This document shows positions 41,808-50,442 of a stretch of DNA of 64,000 nt, piece after piece (positions within the stretch are counted from its first letter, which is position 1; every line of letters starts with the position of its first letter). Position numbers and translations under genes: made by a program. The stretch is from Kluyvera sp036759925. Its GTDB lineage: Bacteria; Pseudomonadota; Gammaproteobacteria; Enterobacterales; Enterobacteriaceae. The stretch spans positions 1-64,000 of the forward strand of contig NZ_JAPKIB010000003.1 of the NCBI RefSeq assembly GCF_036759925.1, given 5' to 3'. The notes beneath the pieces were generated by a model. It had not been told where the DNA came from. It searched no databases and saw nothing but the letters and a program-made list of their open reading frames with translations.

Positions 41808-42932
41808 TTAACTCTGATTATGCTGCGGATTTGCTGGATAAATAGCCCCTAGCACGGTCGCCGCCGAAGCTCCGGTCACCGACGGTAGATTTCCTGGCAG
41901 CCCTGCGACGGTTCGCCAGGCAAGCCAGGCAAATGCCAACGCTTCCATATCGTCGCCGCTGATCCCGTAAGCATCGGTGCTCGCCACTTCCGTTCCGGCA
42001 AGCAGACCGGCCAGACGCGCCATCACTAATGGATTACGGCTGCCGCCGCCGCAGACCAGCAGACGTTCGCATCCGCCGCTCAACATCACCTGTTCACTGA
42101 TGGTCACGGCGGTCAGTTCAGTCAGCGTCGCCTGGACGTCCTGCGGACGCAGGCCCGGGTAGCGCGCCAGGAACTGCGCCAGCCAGCCGTAGTTAAAGTA
42201 CTCGCGTCCCGTGCTTTTTGGTGCAGGTGCCGAGAAGTACGGGTCGCTCAGCATATCCTGCAACATCGGCAGGATAACCTTACCTTCGCTCGCCCACTCG
42301 GCATCTTTGTCGTAAGGCTTGCCGAGGCTGCGCCAGATCCATGCGTCCATCAGCATATTACCCGGGCCGGTATCAAAACCGCGCACCGGCATGCCGGGAA
42401 CGAGTAAAGAGAGGTTGGCAATGCCGCCGATGTTAAGGATCATCCGACGTTCGTCAGGATGCGCCAGTAGCGCCTGGTGGAAAGCAGGCACCAGCGGCGC
42501 GCCCTGCCCACCTAGCGCCATGTCGCGGCGGCGGAAATCGCCCACCACGCTCACGCCGGTGCGGGCGGCGATAATGTTGTTATCGCCAATCTGCATCGTG
42601 TGCGGTGCCGCGCCCGTCGGCTCATGCCAGACCGTTTGTCCGTGGCAGCCGATAGCGACGATATCGTGCGCCTCAAGATGCTCCTGAGACATTAGCGCTA
42701 TTACTGCTTCAGCAAACAGATTCCCCAGCCGATTGTCGAGCTGACCAAGCTGTGAAAGCGTCAGCGCCTGCCCCTGGCAGATGGCCAGCACGGCCTCTTT
42801 TAGCACTACCGGTATTGGCCAGGTGAGGCTGGCAAGCTGGGCTACGCGGCTTTCATCAATAGCCGCGAGCACGACGTCCACGCCGTCAAGACTGGTTCCT
42901 GACATCACGCCAATATATCGCCCGGATTTCAT
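41808..42932 (-). CDS. anmK: Anhydro-N-acetylmuramic acid kinase AnmK
   Basis: 374 residues; E. coli AnmK is 369. It cleaves and phosphorylates 1,6-anhydroMurNAc to MurNAc-6-P in cell-wall recycling. Conserved blocks are GVMSGTSLDGVDV at the N-terminus, IGCHGQTVWHEP, ILNIGGIANLS and FDTGPGNMLMD. Divergent from slyB. Confidence 0.97.
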   Translation of the reverse strand: MKSGRYIGVMSGTSLDGVDVVLAAIDESRVAQLASLTWPIPVVLKEAVLAICQGQALTLSQLGQLDNRLGNLFAEAVIALMSQEHLEAHDIVAIGCHGQTVWHEPTGAAPHTMQIGDNNIIAARTGVSVVGDFRRRDMALGGQGAPLVPAFHQALLAHPDERRMILNIGGIANLSLLVPGMPVRGFDTGPGNMLMDAWIWRSLGKPYDKDAEWASEGKVILPMLQDMLSDPYFSAPAPKSTGREYFNYGWLAQFLARYPGLRPQDVQATLTELTAVTISEQVMLSGGCERLLVCGGGSRNPLVMARLAGLLAGTEVASTDAYGISGDDMEALAFAWLAWRTVAGLPGNLPSVTGASAATVLGAIYPANPQHNQS

Positions 42933-43053
42933 ACGCCGTCCTTAGTCATCTTTGCAAAGTCAACACTGAATCATAAAGTGACACTTAATGCTATTAACTA
43001 ATAATACTTTTTAACAATATACCGATCATTGACCCGCATGGTAGTTTCCCTTG

Positions 43054-43088
43054 CGTTTAACGTTGGTTAAGCCGTCATGGATTATTCT
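43054..43088 (+). promoter_or_regulatory. Putative PhoP-dependent promoter of slyB
   Basis: CGTTTA-ACGTT-GGTTAA (43054-43070) matches the PhoP direct repeat (T/G)GTTTA-N5-(T/G)GTTTA with exact 5-bp spacing, and TATTCT lies 12 bp downstream (43083-43088), the geometry of PhoP-activated promoters. slyB is a PhoP target in E. coli and Salmonella. Confidence 0.6.
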
Positions 43089-43193
43089 TTTAATAATAAA
43101 TGCGGAATATATGACCGCTCGAATCAAATACCATATAATTGTTTAGTACGGATGCTCACAAGAGCGATTCTGAGTGAACTGGAGATTCATATA

Positions 43194-43661
43194 ATGATGT
43201 TACGCGTATTGGCTGTTTCAATGATTGGTTTATCCCTGGCCGGATGTGTCAGCAACAGCGGGTTGTCAGGCGATGTTTACTCGGCATCCGAAGCGAAACA
43301 GGTCCAGAATGTGACCTACGGTACCATCGTCCACGTGCGTCCTGTCCAGATTCAGGGCGGCGATGATAGCAACGTGATCGGCGCGATTGGTGGTGCAGTT
43401 CTGGGTGGCTTCCTGGGTAACACTATCGGTGGCGGCACCGGTCGTTCCCTGGCAACTGCGGCAGGTGCCGTGGCAGGTGGCGTAGCAGGTCAAGGCGTTC
43501 AGGGTGCGATGAACAAAACTCAAGGCGTTGAGCTGGAAATTCGCAAGGATGACGGCAACACCATCATGGTGGTACAGAAACAGGGTGATACCCGCTTCTC
43601 TGCTGGTCAGCGTGTGGTTATGGCGAGCAACGGCAGCCAGGTTACCGTTTCCCCGCGTTAA
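43194..43661 (+). CDS. slyB: Outer membrane lipoprotein SlyB
   Basis: 155 residues from ATG 43194, 9 bp after GGAG; in-frame upstream codons are ignored. The lipobox LAGC is at about residues 14-17. The glycine-zipper domain (GAIGGAVLGGFLGNTIGGGTGRSLATAAGAVAGGVAGQ, given here only as a landmark) inserts in the membrane, and the C-terminal domain is near-identical to E. coli. PhoPQ-regulated envelope-stability lipoprotein. Confidence 0.97.
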   Translation: MMLRVLAVSMIGLSLAGCVSNSGLSGDVYSASEAKQVQNVTYGTIVHVRPVQIQGGDDSNVIGAIGGAVLGGFLGNTIGGGTGRSLATAAGAVAGGVAGQGVQGAMNKTQGVELEIRKDDGNTIMVVQKQGDTRFSAGQRVVMASNGSQVTVSPR

Positions 43662-43673
43662 GCCCCACTTCGC

Positions 43674-43704
43674 GTACGTGGCCGCTACGGCCACGTACCT
43701 TTCC
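43674..43704 (+). terminator. Hairpin after slyB
   Basis: Perfect 11-bp stem GTACGTGGCCG-CTA-CGGCCACGTAC followed by CTTTCC, 12 bp past the stop. Confidence 0.75.
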
Positions 43705-43895
43705 ATCACTCAGTATTATTTCTAATACTTTTTTTCAGATAATCATTTAATTCATGCCATGAATACATAAACGACATTTAGCTTATGTATTATTTGCGCG
43801 TGGACAATATTTCCTGACAGTTTATCTATTACACTCCCTGCGTATAGGGCTGGATGCCCATTGCATGCCCGGCGTTGCGTACACAGGACACATAT

Positions 43896-45254
43896 ATGCT
43901 GCTAAAATTTCCGCTACAGCGCTTTTTGATTTATCTGACCATCACCCTTATTGGCACACTTGTTCTGAATCATTTTTCGAACGCAGTTATCCGAAACGTT
44001 CCTGCCATTTCGCCAATATTGTTCCCAACGCTGACGATTTTTCTCATGGTTTTCCACACCATGATCGCCGTGTTTATGATCATGAAGTATTTGTGTGATA
44101 AACGTCGTCTCTACCTTATGCCCATCGCCTGCGCCTTTGCCAGCTCCGCACTATTGATGCTGGGAACGCTGAATAGTTACCCAGACTGGTTCCTATGCGG
44201 TGGCGTAAATGTCACGAATTATAATGATGCCCTGATCTTTTACGTATTCCGTAATATATTAATGGCACTACTATTTATGACCGCTGTCATTCTCTACGCA
44301 TTTAAACAACGTGAGATGCACACCCGCAAAATCCATTTTTTCATTCTTAGCGCTATCGTTATTTTCTGCGCATTCATTATGGAATTAGCGTGGCTATATT
44401 CCAGTAACGATCCATTACTCAGCGTTGCCTTTATTGATAATCTTACCTTTATATATACTGAAATCTGGAAAGAGATTATTAGCTGGATATTGTTTGGTCT
44501 TTGGGTGATAACGCTTTTAACCATTCTGATTACAACGCAACTGCGCAATATATTCTGGTACAGCGGGGCCTTCTTCTGCGCCTGCTATATCTTCACGCTG
44601 TTTGTCCTGATGACCGGCCAGGATACCGCCAGCTACAGCTGGTATCAGGCGCGTCTGTTCGAAACGATCTCGACCCTGTTCCTTATCTTTGTCTTGTTTT
44701 GCGATGTGTTCACACTCTATCGCCAATCCAATGCGAAGTACCATGACTCGTACCAGAACTCCATCCGCGACCCGTTAACGCGACTGTACAATCGCAGCTA
44801 TTTCTACGACTCGTTCACCGCGCTGCTACCCACCATTGCTAACGGCCAGCCGGTGTCGGTGATCGTCAGCGATCTGGACCACTTTAAGCGCATTAATGAC
44901 AAATATGGTCACCTGCAGGGCGACAAGGTGATTCAGTTCGTGGCGAAAGTGCTGCAGGATTCGGTGCGGCAAAATGACGTTGCCGCACGTATCGGCGGCG
45001 AGGAGTTTGCCCTGCTGCTGGTCAACACCTCTCCAGAAGTGGCACGAACAATTGCCGAGCGTATTCGCCTGGCCATCAGCCAGCATGATGCCGAAAGCAG
45101 CCATGCGCAACTGCCGGAGTCTATCACTATCAGCATGGGCGTTTTCACCGCCGTCGATCTGTCGGTACCGGTAGAAGAGTGCGTCAGACGTGCGGATGAA
45201 GCGATGTACCGCGCCAAAGCGGCGGGCAGAAACCGTGTGGTAGTCTGGGAATAA
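43896..45254 (+). CDS. Membrane-anchored GGDEF diguanylate cyclase
   Basis: 452 residues from ATG 43896 with AGGA 7 bp upstream. The first about 285 residues form roughly eight hydrophobic helices (a MASE4-like sensor region). The GGDEF domain (about 290-452) is complete: DPLTRLYNRSYF, DLDHFKRINDKYGHLQGD, active site GGEEF (367-371) and the inhibitory RxxD site (Arg358-Asp361) five residues before it. Active, product-inhibited c-di-GMP synthesis is predicted. It is inserted between slyB and slyA, which are neighbours in E. coli, and has no EAL partner nearby. Confidence 0.92.
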   Translation: MLLKFPLQRFLIYLTITLIGTLVLNHFSNAVIRNVPAISPILFPTLTIFLMVFHTMIAVFMIMKYLCDKRRLYLMPIACAFASSALLMLGTLNSYPDWFLCGGVNVTNYNDALIFYVFRNILMALLFMTAVILYAFKQREMHTRKIHFFILSAIVIFCAFIMELAWLYSSNDPLLSVAFIDNLTFIYTEIWKEIISWILFGLWVITLLTILITTQLRNIFWYSGAFFCACYIFTLFVLMTGQDTASYSWYQARLFETISTLFLIFVLFCDVFTLYRQSNAKYHDSYQNSIRDPLTRLYNRSYFYDSFTALLPTIANGQPVSVIVSDLDHFKRINDKYGHLQGDKVIQFVAKVLQDSVRQNDVAARIGGEEFALLLVNTSPEVARTIAERIRLAISQHDAESSHAQLPESITISMGVFTAVDLSVPVEECVRRADEAMYRAKAAGRNRVVVWE

Positions 45255-45262
45255 TCGAGATG

Positions 45263-45293
45263 AAAAAAACCCGCGAATATCGCGGGCTTTTTT
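45263..45293. terminator. Bidirectional terminator between the GGDEF gene and slyA
   Basis: CCCGCG-AATAT-CGCGGG stem with A7 on the left and T6-T7 on the right, between convergent genes. Confidence 0.92.
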
Positions 45294-45308
45294 GAATCTC
45301 AATGAGTA

Positions 45309-45749
45309 TCAATCGCGCGATTGCAGCTCAATGATATTCTGCTCTAGTTTGCGGATGAGCGTGGTCAACATCTCCAGCTCTTCAGCGGATATCCCCGACA
45401 GGATATCACCGCGCGTGTGGCTGATGACCGCTTCCATCTCCTGGATCAGCGGTTCCGCTTTCTCAGTTAACTTAATGCGTTTAGCACGACGGTCGTTCGC
45501 ACAGGTCTGGCGTGAGATCAATCCCTTCTCTTCCAGCTGATCCAGAGTACGAACTAAAGACGGCTGCTCGATGCCGATCGCTTTTGCCAGTTGGATTTGC
45601 GACTGTTCGGGCGGCAGCTGATGAATATTATGCAGCGTAACCCAGTGAGTCTGCGTGAGTTCCAGAGGTTTGAGGCGATGGTCAATCAAAGCACGCCAAA
45701 TGCGCACCAACCGTGCCAGATCAGAACCTAATGGCGATTCCAATTTCAT
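45309..45749 (-). CDS. slyA: MarR-family regulator SlyA
   Basis: 146 residues, very close to E. coli/Salmonella SlyA. The winged helix (about 45-110) contains QLAKAIGIEQPSLVRTLDQLEEKGLI and the wing DRRAKRIKL. SlyA counters H-NS silencing and senses aromatic carboxylates. A SlyA palindrome lies 11 bp upstream of its start codon, implying autoregulation and control of the divergent ydhIJK operon. Confidence 0.97.
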   Translation of the reverse strand: MKLESPLGSDLARLVRIWRALIDHRLKPLELTQTHWVTLHNIHQLPPEQSQIQLAKAIGIEQPSLVRTLDQLEEKGLISRQTCANDRRAKRIKLTEKAEPLIQEMEAVISHTRGDILSGISAEELEMLTTLIRKLEQNIIELQSRD

Positions 45750-45759
45750 CTCCTTATAA

Positions 45760-45771
45760 TTAGCTTGCTAA
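45760..45771. promoter_or_regulatory. SlyA operator in the slyA-ydhI region
   Basis: The perfect palindrome TTAGCTTGCTAA matches the SlyA consensus TTAGCAAGCTAA at 11 of 12 bases. It sits just downstream of a TATAAT (minus strand, 45775-45780) suitable as the slyA -10. Confidence 0.85.
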
Positions 45772-45944
45772 GTTATTATACTGATTTTAGAATAGTGTGC
45801 AGTATTTAAATTAGCAAAACAAATGAATTGCCACGTGCACGCAAACCAGATCCGTGAGTTACACTGTTTCAAATGATGTGATTTTATGTCAAAAGACGAC
45901 ATACTATCGAGCCATAACTCTTCAATTGCAAAGGATTTCTGCTT

Positions 45945-46181
45945 GTGAAGTCTATTTTCCACATTCCTGGAGTCCCGCTGCAAGACCTTGTGGTTGGTGC
46001 TTCTATTTATTTCCCCCCTGTATTTAAAGCCGTCCTGCTTGGCTTCCTGTTCTGGCTGATTATTCACCGTTTATTGCGCAACTGGATGTATGCCGGTGAT
46101 ATCTGGCACCCGCTATTAATGGATCTCTCTTTCTTTGCGCTTTCCGTGTGTTTGGCGCTGTTGATACTGGTTTGGTGGTGA
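45945..46181 (+). CDS. ydhI: YdhI, DUF1656 small membrane protein
   Basis: 78 residues with a GTG start preceded by AAGGAT. Two transmembrane segments and the DUF1656 pattern DLVVGASIYFPPVFKAVLLG identify YdhI. It is the small first gene of a three-gene efflux-type operon (ydhI-ydhJ-ydhK), analogous to aaeX-aaeA-aaeB. Confidence 0.93.
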   Translation: MKSIFHIPGVPLQDLVVGASIYFPPVFKAVLLGFLFWLIIHRLLRNWMYAGDIWHPLLMDLSFFALSVCLALLILVWW

Positions 46182-46190
46182 TGTAATCCC

Positions 46191-47051
46191 ATGAAAAAAT
46201 TAAAATACTTCTCAACGCTGCTTATCGCCGCCCTGGCCATTATCGCCTGCTGGCTGGTCTGGAATTACTACATGCAGTCGCCATGGACGCGCGACGGCAA
46301 AATCCGCGCCGAACAGGTCGATATCACCCCGCAGGTTTCCGGCAGCATTCTGACGCTTAACGTGAAGGACAATCAGTTTGTCCACGCGGGCGACGTACTG
46401 TTCCAGATAGACCCGACGCCATGGAAAATCGCGGAGATGAATGCCGACGCGAAGCTTGCGAAGGCCCAATCAGACCTCGCGCGTGCCAGCCATGAAGTGG
46501 AGCGTCGCCGAGGATTGTCGCAAAACTTTATTTCCGCCGAAGACCTCGATACCGCCAATATGACGCTGAAAGCGGCGCAGGCCAACTATGACGCCGCCAA
46601 AGCCGAACGCGAGCATGCCCGCTGGCAGTTGGCTCAAACTGACGTAAAAGCGCCGGTTGATGGCTGGGTCACTAACCTCTCAACCCGTGTCGGGAACTAT
46701 GCCGCCGTCGGGCATCCGGTCTTTGCGCTGATCGATAGCCACTCCTTCTATGTCGTTGGCTACTTTGAAGAGACCAAACTGCGCCACATCCGCGAAGGTG
46801 ACCGCGCCGACGTGGTGCTCTACAGTGATGACAAGAAGTTACAGGGTCACGTATCCAGCATTGGCCGTGCCATTCACGATCAGAGTCTGGCGACGGACGG
46901 CAAGCTGGTTGCCGATATCAAGCCGACCATTCCATGGGTACGCCTGGCCCAACGCGTGCCAGTACGTATTGAGTTAAACGCGCTACCTGCGGATACCGTG
47001 CTGGTTGCTGGTACCACCTGCACCGTCTCTATTGTTGGTGGGAAGCAATGA
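46191..47051 (+). CDS. ydhJ: YdhJ, HlyD-type membrane fusion protein
   Basis: 286 residues. An N-terminal membrane anchor, barrel-sandwich (biotinyl-lipoyl) half-motifs around SGSILTLNVKDNQFVHAGDVLFQID, a helical hairpin (about 85-145) and a beta-barrel domain identify an AaeA/EmrA-like periplasmic adaptor. It would link YdhK to an outer-membrane channel. It starts 9 bp after ydhI and overlaps ydhK by 4 bp. Confidence 0.95.
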   Translation: MKKLKYFSTLLIAALAIIACWLVWNYYMQSPWTRDGKIRAEQVDITPQVSGSILTLNVKDNQFVHAGDVLFQIDPTPWKIAEMNADAKLAKAQSDLARASHEVERRRGLSQNFISAEDLDTANMTLKAAQANYDAAKAEREHARWQLAQTDVKAPVDGWVTNLSTRVGNYAAVGHPVFALIDSHSFYVVGYFEETKLRHIREGDRADVVLYSDDKKLQGHVSSIGRAIHDQSLATDGKLVADIKPTIPWVRLAQRVPVRIELNALPADTVLVAGTTCTVSIVGGKQ

Positions 47052-49072
47052 CCTTACCCGCTTTAACATGGCGGTCACTGCCCTGGTTTAAAGCGACCGT
47101 ACCGCAATGGCGCTACGCCATGCGCAACGCCATTGCCATGTGTCTCGCGCTGAGCATCGCCTACTGGCTCAACCTTGATGAACCATACTGGGCGATGACC
47201 TCCGCCGCGGTGGTCAGCTTTCCGACCGTTGGCGGCGTTATCAGTAAAAGCCTCGGGCGTATTGCCGGCAGTATGCTTGGCGCCTGCGCGGCGCTGCTTA
47301 TCGCCGGCCATACCCTAACCGACCCCTGGTTGTTCCTGTTTGCCATGTCCGGCTGGCTGGCCTTCTGCACCTGGGCCTGCGCGATGTATACCAACAACGT
47401 CGCCTACGCCTTTCAGCTGGCGGGCTATACCTGCGCCATCATTGCCTTTCCGATCATTAATGTGGTTGATGCCACCCGACTCTGGGACATTGCTCAGGCA
47501 CGCGTGTGTGAAGTGATTGTCGGTATTCTGTGCGGCGGTCTGATGATGATGATCCTGCCCAGCACCTCCGACGGCAGCGCCCTGCTGACGGCGCTTAAAA
47601 ATATGCACGCCCGCCTGCTGGAGCACGCCAGCCTGCTCTGGCAACCGGTCACCACCGATGCCATCCGCACCGCGCACCAGAGCGTGATAAGCCAGATCCT
47701 GACGATGAACCTGCTGCGTATTCAGGCCTTCTGGAGCCATTATCGCCTGCGTCGACAAAACACGCTGCTCAACTATCTGCTGCATCAGCAACTCCGTCTG
47801 ACCAGCGTTATCTCCAGCTTACGTCGTCTGATGCTGAACTGGCCGGATGCGCCGCAAACCATCCGCCCGGTACTGGAAGAACTGTTGCTGGCACTGGCGA
47901 AGCCTGACTGCGATGCCTATACCATCGCGCGAATTATCGCTCCGCTGGCGCCGAGCGACCCGCAGGATTATCGCCACCACGCATTCTGGCACCGTTTACG
48001 CTACTTCTGCCGACTCTATCTCACCACCAGCCACTGGCTACAGCGGCTGGAAAACGCTACCGCGGTGACCGAGTTTACCGTGCCTGCCGCCCCGGCCCTG
48101 ATGCGCCATACCGACCACGCCGAAGCCGCCTGGAGCGGTATCCGTACCTTCTTCGCGCTGGTGAGCGTCGGCGCGCTAAGCATCAGCACCCAGTGGGAAT
48201 CGGGCGCAGCGGCATTAACCCTGGCGGCCATTTGTTGCGTGCTCTATTCCAACGTGCCTTCCCCGTTCAGTTCGCTCACGTTGCTCATGCGAACGCTGAT
48301 TCTGCTGTCGATCTTCAGCTTTGGCATCAAGTTTGGCCTGATGGTGCAAATTAGCGATCTCTGGCAGTTTATGCTGTTCCTCTTCCCCCTGCTGTTAACC
48401 ATGCAATTGCTAAAACTGCAGATGCCTAAACAGGCGAGACTGTGGGGTTCGCTGATTGTCTTTATGGGATCATTTATCGCAGTGACCAATCCGCCGGTCT
48501 ACAATTTTGGCGATTTCCTTAACGATAACCTGGCCAAAATCATCGGCGTTGGGCTGGCGTGGCTGGCGTTTGCCGTGCTTACCCCCGGCTCTGACGCACG
48601 CAAAAGCCGCCGTCACATTCGGGCGTTACGGCGTCACTTTGTCGATCAGCTTAGCCGCCACCCGGCAAACCGCGAGCATGAATTTGAATCGCTGGTTTAT
48701 CATCATGTTAGCCAGCTCAGCAGCAGTCAGGATGAACCGGCACGTCGCTGGTTGCTGCGATGGGGCGTGGTGCTGCTGAACTGTTCGCACGTGGTCTGGC
48801 AGCTTCGCGCCTGGGAATCACGTTCTGACCCACTGTCTCAAGTGCGCGATATGTGTATTAGCCTGCTGCGGGATGTAATGAGCGAACGCGGTGTTCAACA
48901 GCGTCCGCTGGCCGCCACGCTTCAGGAGCTGCAACGAATTTGCGACACACTTGCCCACCACCATCAACCGGCTGCGCGCGAGCTGGCCTCGATTCTGTGG
49001 CGTCTGTACTGTTCGCTTTCACAGCTGGAAACGGCACCGCCGCCCGGTACGCTGACCGAACAACCGGCGTAG
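47048..49072 (+). CDS. ydhK: YdhK, FUSC-family efflux membrane protein
   Basis: 674 residues. Two membrane bundles (about 20-165 and 360-515) alternate with two cytoplasmic domains, the plan of AaeB/FUSC transporters. YWAMTSAAVVSFPTVGGVISKSLGRIAGS is the conserved N-terminal signature (landmark only). The substrate is probably an aromatic acid or drug-like anion but is unproven. The SlyA operator upstream suggests SlyA control. Confidence 0.94.
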   Translation: MTLPALTWRSLPWFKATVPQWRYAMRNAIAMCLALSIAYWLNLDEPYWAMTSAAVVSFPTVGGVISKSLGRIAGSMLGACAALLIAGHTLTDPWLFLFAMSGWLAFCTWACAMYTNNVAYAFQLAGYTCAIIAFPIINVVDATRLWDIAQARVCEVIVGILCGGLMMMILPSTSDGSALLTALKNMHARLLEHASLLWQPVTTDAIRTAHQSVISQILTMNLLRIQAFWSHYRLRRQNTLLNYLLHQQLRLTSVISSLRRLMLNWPDAPQTIRPVLEELLLALAKPDCDAYTIARIIAPLAPSDPQDYRHHAFWHRLRYFCRLYLTTSHWLQRLENATAVTEFTVPAAPALMRHTDHAEAAWSGIRTFFALVSVGALSISTQWESGAAALTLAAICCVLYSNVPSPFSSLTLLMRTLILLSIFSFGIKFGLMVQISDLWQFMLFLFPLLLTMQLLKLQMPKQARLWGSLIVFMGSFIAVTNPPVYNFGDFLNDNLAKIIGVGLAWLAFAVLTPGSDARKSRRHIRALRRHFVDQLSRHPANREHEFESLVYHHVSQLSSSQDEPARRWLLRWGVVLLNCSHVVWQLRAWESRSDPLSQVRDMCISLLRDVMSERGVQQRPLAATLQELQRICDTLAHHHQPAARELASILWRLYCSLSQLETAPPPGTLTEQPA

Positions 49073-49113
49073 AAGGAAGGATGCAGGCGGTGAAACCGCC
49101 TGCATTACTGGCA

Positions 49114-50010
49114 TTACGGAACGTCGTAACCTAATGCCGCTTTACGAATGCGGAACCATTGCTGACGCGTCATATCCAGAGATTGCGCGACAATGGCCGA
49201 GCGTACACGTTCGATTTTGCCGGAGCCAATAATCGGCAGCGGCTGTGACGGTAAACGCATCACCCACGCATACACCACCTGTTCAATGCTACCCGCGTTC
49301 AGCTCGTTCGCCACCTTCGCCAGTTCATCGCGCAGCGGCTGGAATTCGTCGTCATTAAACAGGCGACCACCGCCGAGGCAGGACCAGGCCATCGGGCGAA
49401 TACGCAGTTGCTGTAGCTGATCCAGCGTGCCGTCAAGAATGGCCGGCTGGTGAATTGGCGAGATCTCAACCTGGTTGGTGGCAAGGGTAAACGGCAGACG
49501 AGACTGCAGCAGCGCAAACTGCGCTGGGGTAAAGTTGGAGACGCCGAAGTGGCGCACTTTTCCACTTTGATGCAGCGCAGTAAACGCCTGCGCCACTTCA
49601 TCGGCATCCATCAAAGGATCCGGACGGTGGATCAGCAGCAGATCCAGCACGTCGGTAGCCAGGTTGCGCAGCGACTGCTCGGCGCTATGAATAATGTGGT
49701 TGCGGTCGGTAATATAGTGACCCAGCGCGTGTTCCGGCTTCGCCGTAGTCGCGATCCCGCACTTGGTGACAATTTCCATTCTTTCACGCATGTGTGGCGC
49801 CAGCTTCAGCGCTTCACCGAACGCAGCTTCACACGCGTAGCCACCGTAAATATCGGCGTGGTCAACGGTTGTCACCCCAAGATCGAGATGCTCTTCAATA
49901 AAGCTCACCAGCTGACGCGGCGTCATGTTCCAGTCCATCAGACGCCAGTAGCCCATCACGAAACGGGAAAATTCTGGCCCTTGTGGTGCCAGGGTAATAC
50001 GTTGAACCAT
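49114..50010 (-). CDS. ydhF: Aldo/keto reductase YdhF
   Basis: 298 residues from ATG 50010 (MVQRITLAPQGPEFSRF). An NADPH-dependent AKR TIM barrel with the catalytic Asp-Tyr pair in TVDHADIYGGY, Lys in VTKCGIA and His in LLLIHRPDP; the cofactor site is PIIGSGKIERVRSA. Substrate unknown. In E. coli sodC lies between ydhK and ydhF; here the gap is only 41 bp and sodC is absent. Confidence 0.96.
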   Translation of the reverse strand: MVQRITLAPQGPEFSRFVMGYWRLMDWNMTPRQLVSFIEEHLDLGVTTVDHADIYGGYACEAAFGEALKLAPHMRERMEIVTKCGIATTAKPEHALGHYITDRNHIIHSAEQSLRNLATDVLDLLLIHRPDPLMDADEVAQAFTALHQSGKVRHFGVSNFTPAQFALLQSRLPFTLATNQVEISPIHQPAILDGTLDQLQQLRIRPMAWSCLGGGRLFNDDEFQPLRDELAKVANELNAGSIEQVVYAWVMRLPSQPLPIIGSGKIERVRSAIVAQSLDMTRQQWFRIRKAALGYDVP

Positions 50011-50060
50011 AACCACTTCCTCAACAAAAAAAGTTGGAATGAGTATACGCACTTTTGCGC

Positions 50061-50300
50061 TTAAAACAGTGAGGGCTGCTGAGGATCTTCAGTATTCGTC
50101 GCTTTACCCGCGCGTAATTTACGCAGCAGACGCTGGCGACAAAGCCGCAGCACCTCCTGTTTTTGCGCATCGTTCATACTTTGCCAGTTGAAGCGTTCGT
50201 CACGGCTGCGAAAACAGCCGCGGCAAAACCCGCGCTCATCCGACTGACAAATTCCCCGGCACGGACTTTGAACCGGGAAAAACTCCAGTTGCTCCGCCAC
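50061..50300 (-). CDS. ydhL: YdhL, DUF1289 protein
   Basis: 79 residues with a GTG start after GGGGGC. Four conserved cysteines in SPCRGICQSDERGFCRGC suggest metal or Fe-S binding, a feature of DUF1289. Function unknown. Located between ydhF and divergent nemR as in E. coli, 50 bp upstream of ydhF on the same strand. Confidence 0.9.
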   Translation of the reverse strand: MAEQLEFFPVQSPCRGICQSDERGFCRGCFRSRDERFNWQSMNDAQKQEVLRLCRQRLLRKLRAGKATNTEDPQQPSLF

Positions 50301-50412
50301 GTTAGCCCCCTTTTACCTCGTCATACTTTCATTGAAGACGTTTAATCTCCGGGGCGCAACTTTTCTCCCACATTGTGCGGACGAACCAGCATTGTCAAAA
50401 ATTCATTTGCAT

Positions 50413-50428
50413 TAGACCAATCGGTCTA
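50413..50428 (+). promoter_or_regulatory. NemR operator upstream of nemR
   Basis: TAGACC-AATC-GGTCTA, the NemR box known from E. coli, 14 bp upstream of the nemR ATG. Confidence 0.9.
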
Positions 50429-50442
50429 TTACAGTGCATCGC

